This document shows, one piece after another, positions 59,423-64,000 of a DNA stretch of 64,000 nucleotides. Position 1 is the first letter of the stretch. Each line of letters starts with the position of its first letter. The notes beneath the pieces were generated by a model. It worked only from the letters and a program-made list of their open reading frames with translations, made no database searches and had not been told where the DNA came from. The position numbers and the translations under genes are program-made. The stretch covers positions 501,619 through 565,618 of the forward strand of contig QEOQ01000123.1 of assembly GCA_010279815.1 (NCBI GenBank), given 5' to 3'. The stretch comes from Brachionus plicatilis. Its lineage: Eukaryota; Rotifera; Eurotatoria; Ploima; Brachionidae.

Positions 59423-59923
59423 TTATTTAATGTGTGTTTCAAGTCCAATCATAGGTCTAATTGTCTTGTCCATAACCTTATGACATGCATGATCTATAGG
59501 ATGTATAATCAACGGTATCGATCCAAGTCCAATAATTGTTGATAAAATTTTATTTGTCCTCAAAGCTGCCCCATTTTTCTGCAAAATAAATGAGCTTAAT
59601 TTGCAGATTCGATTGATGGTAAAACCTGGAATTATAACACTGGCAAAGCTTTGCCAAACTAAGCAATCAGTTGCAATTTTTGCAGTTTTGATAACGGGAG
59701 ATTCTTTTTCGACCCCTGACTCACTTAGTTTTTTTTCTTTTACGAAAGTTTTTTTCCCTTTATCGATAACGTCCATGAAAACGTAGCCAAAAGATACACC
59801 ATAAGTGGCTCGCACTGCTACTTGACTTATCATTGAGCGAAATGATTCACCAATTTCGTTCGCATAACCTAAATATCGAACCGGAGTATCTCGAAAAATA
59901 TCAACATCAGGTTTTGAATCCAT
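59423..59923 (-). CDS. MTFP1: Mitochondrial fission process protein 1
   Basis: 166 residues in one exon, the size of the human protein (MTP18). An inner-mitochondrial-membrane protein that affects fission and inner-membrane integrity. Family blocks: DIFRDTPVRYLGYANEIGESF, ATYGVSFGYVF, VIDKGKK, WQSFASVIIPGFTINRIC and IPLIIHPIDH. The first ATG in frame is at 59923; upstream codons in the open frame are only Leu-Lys3. Hydrophobic segments around residues 45-60, 100-115 and 130-150 fit the known membrane topology. Confidence 0.95.
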   Translation of the reverse strand: MDSKPDVDIFRDTPVRYLGYANEIGESFRSMISQVAVRATYGVSFGYVFMDVIDKGKKTFVKEKKLSESGVEKESPVIKTAKIATDCLVWQSFASVIIPGFTINRICKLSSFILQKNGAALRTNKILSTIIGLGSIPLIIHPIDHACHKVMDKTIRPMIGLETHIK

Positions 59924-61084
59924 TTTTTTTTTCAAATTAAATTATTATAACTTTTGTGAAAATTTTTGCATTACCCTTCGTTTTTAAACAAAGTTTTGCT
60001 TTAAATGTCTTATTCAATTTTTGAATTGTGAAATTTGGTTCAAAAAGAACAGAACTAAATATTTATAATCTAATTAATGTTTTTCAAGAAGATTTTTTCA
60101 TAAAAAAATTTTTTACCTTCTTAGATATTTAAGATTTTGTTCTTTTTGTAGCGAATTTAATAATTTGAATTGTTTCATTGAATTAAAAAAATGAATTTAA
60201 CGAAAATTAAAAAAAATTTAATTAAACTCAAACTTTATTTCACTGAAGTTTTATTGAAATTCCTTTTTTTTTTGTTATTTTAAACAGTGATTTTACAAAA
60301 AGCTCACCTTTTAGAAATTCCAAGTAAAAAATTTTAAAAAATTTATGATATAAAAAAGAAGTCTTTAGAAGATATTTTCTTATAAAAGCAAATAATGTAA
60401 TCATGGACCCAAATTCATTTTCTCAATTAAAATTACATGAAATTTGGAATAACTTGATTTGAAAATCATAGTAATATAATATTTTTCTATTTTCCTTTGA
60501 GGTAAAATGTATTGAAAATTTAAATGCAAACTTTCAATTAAAAATACGCAACCAATATTTAATAAATTCACAAAAAATTCTTATTTTAATTTTTGAAATT
60601 TTTTTTTTCATAAAGTTACTCAAAATTAACTCTTTTAAATAATAATATACCAAAAAAAATAAAAAAAATTTTTTGTTTCATTTTGATAAAGAAATTTTTT
60701 TAAAGAATAATAAATCATCGAATACTATATTCGCATCAGTGAGAGTAGTTTTTTATTTTAAAAAAAAATTTTGAACTGAAAAATATTTCATTCCAATGAA
60801 TAACATACTGACTATTCCACTTTTCACAGGATTGACTTTAATAATATTTACAAAAGAAATTGATATTTTTATGAGCTAAAAATTTTGTTTTAATGATATA
60901 GGATCATTTATCTAAAACTTTTTTTATAACAGATTCTTGCTGAAAATTAAATCCCAATCATAAAATTCTACACAAAGTAAATTTTCATAAAAATTTTATT
61001 AGACAATTTATAAAAATTCAAAAACAAAAAATTAGTTAAACTATACGTAAACGGATGAGATTTGAGACAATGACTAGAGATTAA
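59924..61084. other. Intergenic, AT-rich, no feature seen
   Basis: 1.16 kb between MTFP1 and the RNF41 stop. Very A/T-rich, stops in all frames, no recognised repeat or RNA gene. Confidence 0.55.
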
Positions 61085-62288
61085 CTATTCGACACCATGG
61101 GCAAAAATTAATAAATTTCCTGGCTCGACGATCATGTGGCTCGGCATATGTCTGTTGTCACATGCTAAAATTAGCACTGCTTGCTTGTTAGGTACTCTTT
61201 TACACACAAAATTTGCGTATTGGGATCTATTTATTTGACGATTTTCCAATGTACTCAACCCTAAAGGCCAATTTTTCTCATGAGCATTTTCCATCAATTG
61301 ATTCAAGATACTGGCTGGACATCCATGTTCTATTAAAGCTCTCTTGATCACAGTTTGTAAAACAGTATCTGGCGTACTTATTATTCCGCCCCATCGAATT
61401 ACTTTGGCTATTGGCAAAGTGGCACTCCATCTAGCTATATCATCATCGTCATCATCAGTTAAATTGAGACCTAGCAAATTAGACGTAGGAGATGTTGGTG
61501 ATGCAGACACCATATTTGAAGCTAATTGATTAGATTTGATGTATTTGGAAACAAAGTTCTTAATTTAATAAATTATTTTTTTATTAAATATTTTTTATTT
61601 AAAAAACTTTTAAAGAACGTAATTCTTTGAAGTTAAGTTCGAGCTCATATTTCTGTCTGTTTAATTCACTAGTGAGACTTGTTATTTTGCTTTGATGGTC
61701 ATCCACAATTTTCTTTAATTCTTTAATACAATTATGGTTCTTTAAAAATAAAAATTTAATTTTTTTTTTTAGAAAAAAACGACCGACTTTCAGCTCATCT
61801 TTAGGAATGACAATATTGCATCCCAAAGTGCAAACAATAGGCTTTTTAGGGTTGAACTCGCACTCTTGAAGATGGATGTTCAAATTTTCTAGTCTTAAAA
61901 TAGCCATACAACCTTTTATTTTTTTGAAACTTAAAATTTCTTTAAATAACATTTTAGAGTACCATAATCAGCATAATCGCATTTTAATTTTAATTTTGAC
62001 AATAGATTTTTCAATATTCTTGGCACAGGTTTGAGATCAGAAGGCTGAATTTGGATCCTATCGATCGGGCAAATGCACTGATGATGAAGCCACTGCTTTA
62101 TACATGAATCACAAAAAGCATGCTCGCATTCCGGAGACTAAATAATTGTGTCAAATTTATTAATAACATGTAACACCTAATAAATAGCTAAGTAATACCT
62201 GAACTGGATCTTCAAGTACAAAGCTGCATATGGAGCAAATGAGCTCTTCATCTACGACACCTTCAAAGCGGTTTAGATCATAGCCCAT
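61085..62288 (-). CDS. RNF41: E3 ubiquitin ligase RNF41/Nrdp1 homologue
   Basis: Exons 62288-62199, 62137-61963, 61912-61788, 61739-61608 and 61558-61085. Nrdp1 ubiquitinates ErbB3 and other receptors and regulates endosomal sorting and Parkin/BRUCE turnover in vertebrates. Seen: N-terminal MGYD, RING Cys/His set (CSIC ... CEHAFCDSC ... CPID), a zinc-finger region (CDYADYGC ... HLQECEFNPKKP ... PKDELK-NHNC), a short coiled coil, and the substrate-binding C-terminal domain (RWGGIISTPD, HGCPAS, QAVLILACDN, IFAHGVE). The 48-base intron 61787-61740 has no in-frame stop. A run of six Asp before the C-domain is a local feature. Confidence 0.95.
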
Positions 62289-62550
62289 GGTTCAAATTAA
62301 TGGAAAATTAATAAAAGCCAAACTTTAAATATGAGAATTTGAGAATAAAATATTATAATTTGTAAATAAAATATTTTTCTTTTAATAAATTTAATTTCAA
62401 AATCTAAAGTTAACTTTTTATTGCAAAAAAATTCAATTAATTCAATTTTGAAATATTTCAACTTAGATAGACTAATCAAGTCTAATTTTAGTCCTAGAGC
62501 TCTATTTCATTTTAAAGACAATAATTTATAATTAAATTTTTTATTTTTTG

Positions 62551-64000
62551 ATGAAACTTGTCAAAAACATAAGGCATATTGTGTCACCGCTCAAAAATTC
62601 AATGTCCACTAAAACTTTTGAAACTCTGAATTTTGACAATTTAGTCTTGAGAACCCTTCCCATAGACCCCATTACCGAGAACTATGTCCGTCAAGTAAAA
62701 GATGCTTGTTTTTCAAAAGTGAGCAATAACCAAAGAAAATATTAATTTTAAATAATTTAATACTTTAATTGTTTTTAAGATCAAGCCAACTCCTTTGCAG
62801 AATCCAAGAATGGCTGTCTATTCCAAGCAGGCTATGGATTTACTAGATTTAGATGAACACCAATTAGAGGTTTTTGAAAATGTTTGTCTTGAAATTTTAT
62901 AAGATTTAAAAAGTTAAATTTAGCGAAAAGAAGCCCCTGAATATTTAAGTGGCAATCTATTGATGCCAGGGAGTGAAACAGCAGCTCATTGCTACTGTGG
63001 CCACCAGTTTGGCGTTTTTGCCGGACAACTAGGAGACGGAGCAGCAATGTATTATTAAAACATTGTTAAAATAAAATTTTTTATTGAAAAATTTTGTAAA
63101 TTTTTAGTTATCTTGGCGAAGTTATCAATAGAAAAAATGAAAGATGGGAGATTCAATTAAAAGGAGCAGGTTTGACTCCTTATTCGCGCTCGGCCGATGG
63201 ACGCAAAGTTCTGCGATCTACATTGAGAGAATTTATGTGCAGTGAAGCGATGCATTTTCTCGGAGTTCCTACAACTCGAGCCGGATCATGTGTTGTAAGT
63301 GACTCAAAAGTAGTGAGAGATATTTTTTATGATGGGAATCCTAGAATGGAACGCTGTGCTGCTGTTTTACGCATTGCACCAACGTTCATTCGCTTTGGAA
63401 GCTTTGAAATATTCCGGCCAGTAGATCCAGATTATGGAAATAAGGGTCCGAGTTTTGGTCGAAATGACATATTGATCAAAATGCTCGATTATGTGTCAGA
63501 CACTTTTTATTCTCACATTAAATTGGATAATCCACATGAAAAGTATGAACAAGTTTTCAAGGAAATAGTTCTTCGAACCGCTAGACTAGTTGCTGAATGG
63601 CAGTCTATCGGATGGGTTCATGGTGTACTCAACACTGATAATATGAGTATCATGGGCCTCACAATTGATTACGGCCCGTTTGGATTTTTAGATCGATATG
63701 ATCCAGATCATATATTTAATGGTAGCGACACAGCTGGACGATATACTTATCGTAATCAAGTTGATATTTGTGAATGGAATTGCATTAAGCTAGCAGAGGC
63801 GTTGAGTCCAGTGCTTGATTTAAATCAACTTAAGGACTTTGTAAAAAAAAATTTCAAGTCAGAATTCGACAGAGTCTATATGGATAAAATGAGAAAAAAA
63901 GTAAGTATTTTTTTAATTGTCAAGAGTCGATATCCGAGTAATTGATTTAAAAAAAATTTTTCAAATTTTCAAATTTTCAAATTATCTTTTATAATTACTT
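62551..64000 (+). CDS. SELENOO: Selenoprotein O homologue (SelO pseudokinase AMPylase), partial
   Basis: Exons 62551-62718, 62780-62869, 62924-63048 and 63108-63900; a donor at 63901 shows that the gene continues past the window. SelO is a mitochondrial kinase-fold enzyme that AMPylates proteins and protects against oxidative stress. Seen: the family start block [22 protein letters not shown], the nucleotide-binding [22 protein letters not shown], the [10 protein letters not shown] catalytic-loop equivalent and the metal-binding [10 protein letters not shown]. The extreme C-terminus, where animal members carry selenocysteine or cysteine, lies outside, so that residue cannot be judged. The N-terminus is basic and could target mitochondria. 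Confidence 0.95.

Overview
The window looks like a compact, very AT-rich metazoan nuclear genome. Genes have introns of mostly 45-75 bases with GT-AG ends, intergenic DNA is A/T-rich, and the gene set is animal-specific: muscle myosin heavy chain, RNF41/Nrdp1, a Shisa-like protein, a neprilysin-family peptidase, long EGF arrays and DGAT1. A small-genome spiralian such as a monogonont rotifer (Brachionus type) would fit. That assignment is inference; nothing in the window proves the species. All exon structures below were read by hand from splice sites, phase continuity and protein-family similarity, and each joined model keeps one open frame.

Layout. 1-5.9 kb (+): ATG4 cysteine peptidase (5' end at the window edge), a Shisa-like membrane protein, and a second small membrane protein with a PPxY tail. 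5.9-9.0 kb: gene-free. 9.0-12.5 kb (+): TUT1-like nucleotidyltransferase. 12.5-14.9 kb: repeats, including a 302-bp direct repeat around an assembly gap and a 310-bp hAT-like MITE with a perfect 8-bp target duplication. 14.9-17.2 kb (+): propionyl-CoA carboxylase alpha. 17.5-27.8 kb (-): one giant secreted EGF-repeat gene with a Ly6-like N-terminus, two near-identical 108-bp-unit arrays split by a 3-kb intron that carries a dead Tc1/mariner transposase, and one exon that looks like an alternative 3' end. 31.1-34.0 kb (-): M13 (neprilysin/ECE) peptidase. 35.7-37.5 kb (-): DGAT1, divergent from the V-ATPase subunit a gene (38.0-41.7 kb, +). 41.9-42.4 kb (-): a small unrecognised gene. 43.5-43.9 kb (+): a third small PY-motif membrane protein. 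44.1-50.6 kb (-): muscle myosin heavy chain. 50.6-54.3 kb: mostly gene-free, with a possible RWD-like remnant. 54.3-54.9 kb (+): an RA-like single-exon protein. 55.5-62.3 kb (-): STEEP1, a B/A-type cyclin, MTFP1 and RNF41. 62.5 kb to the end (+): selenoprotein O homologue, cut by the window edge.

The genes are functionally unrelated housekeeping and tissue genes, as expected in an animal genome; there is no operon-like pathway cluster. The most distinctive locus is the EGF gene: its repeat units alternate between a type carrying an O-glucosylation consensus and a type lacking it, its intron phases allow a clean skip of a terminal-looking exon, and its two arrays appear to be homogenised.
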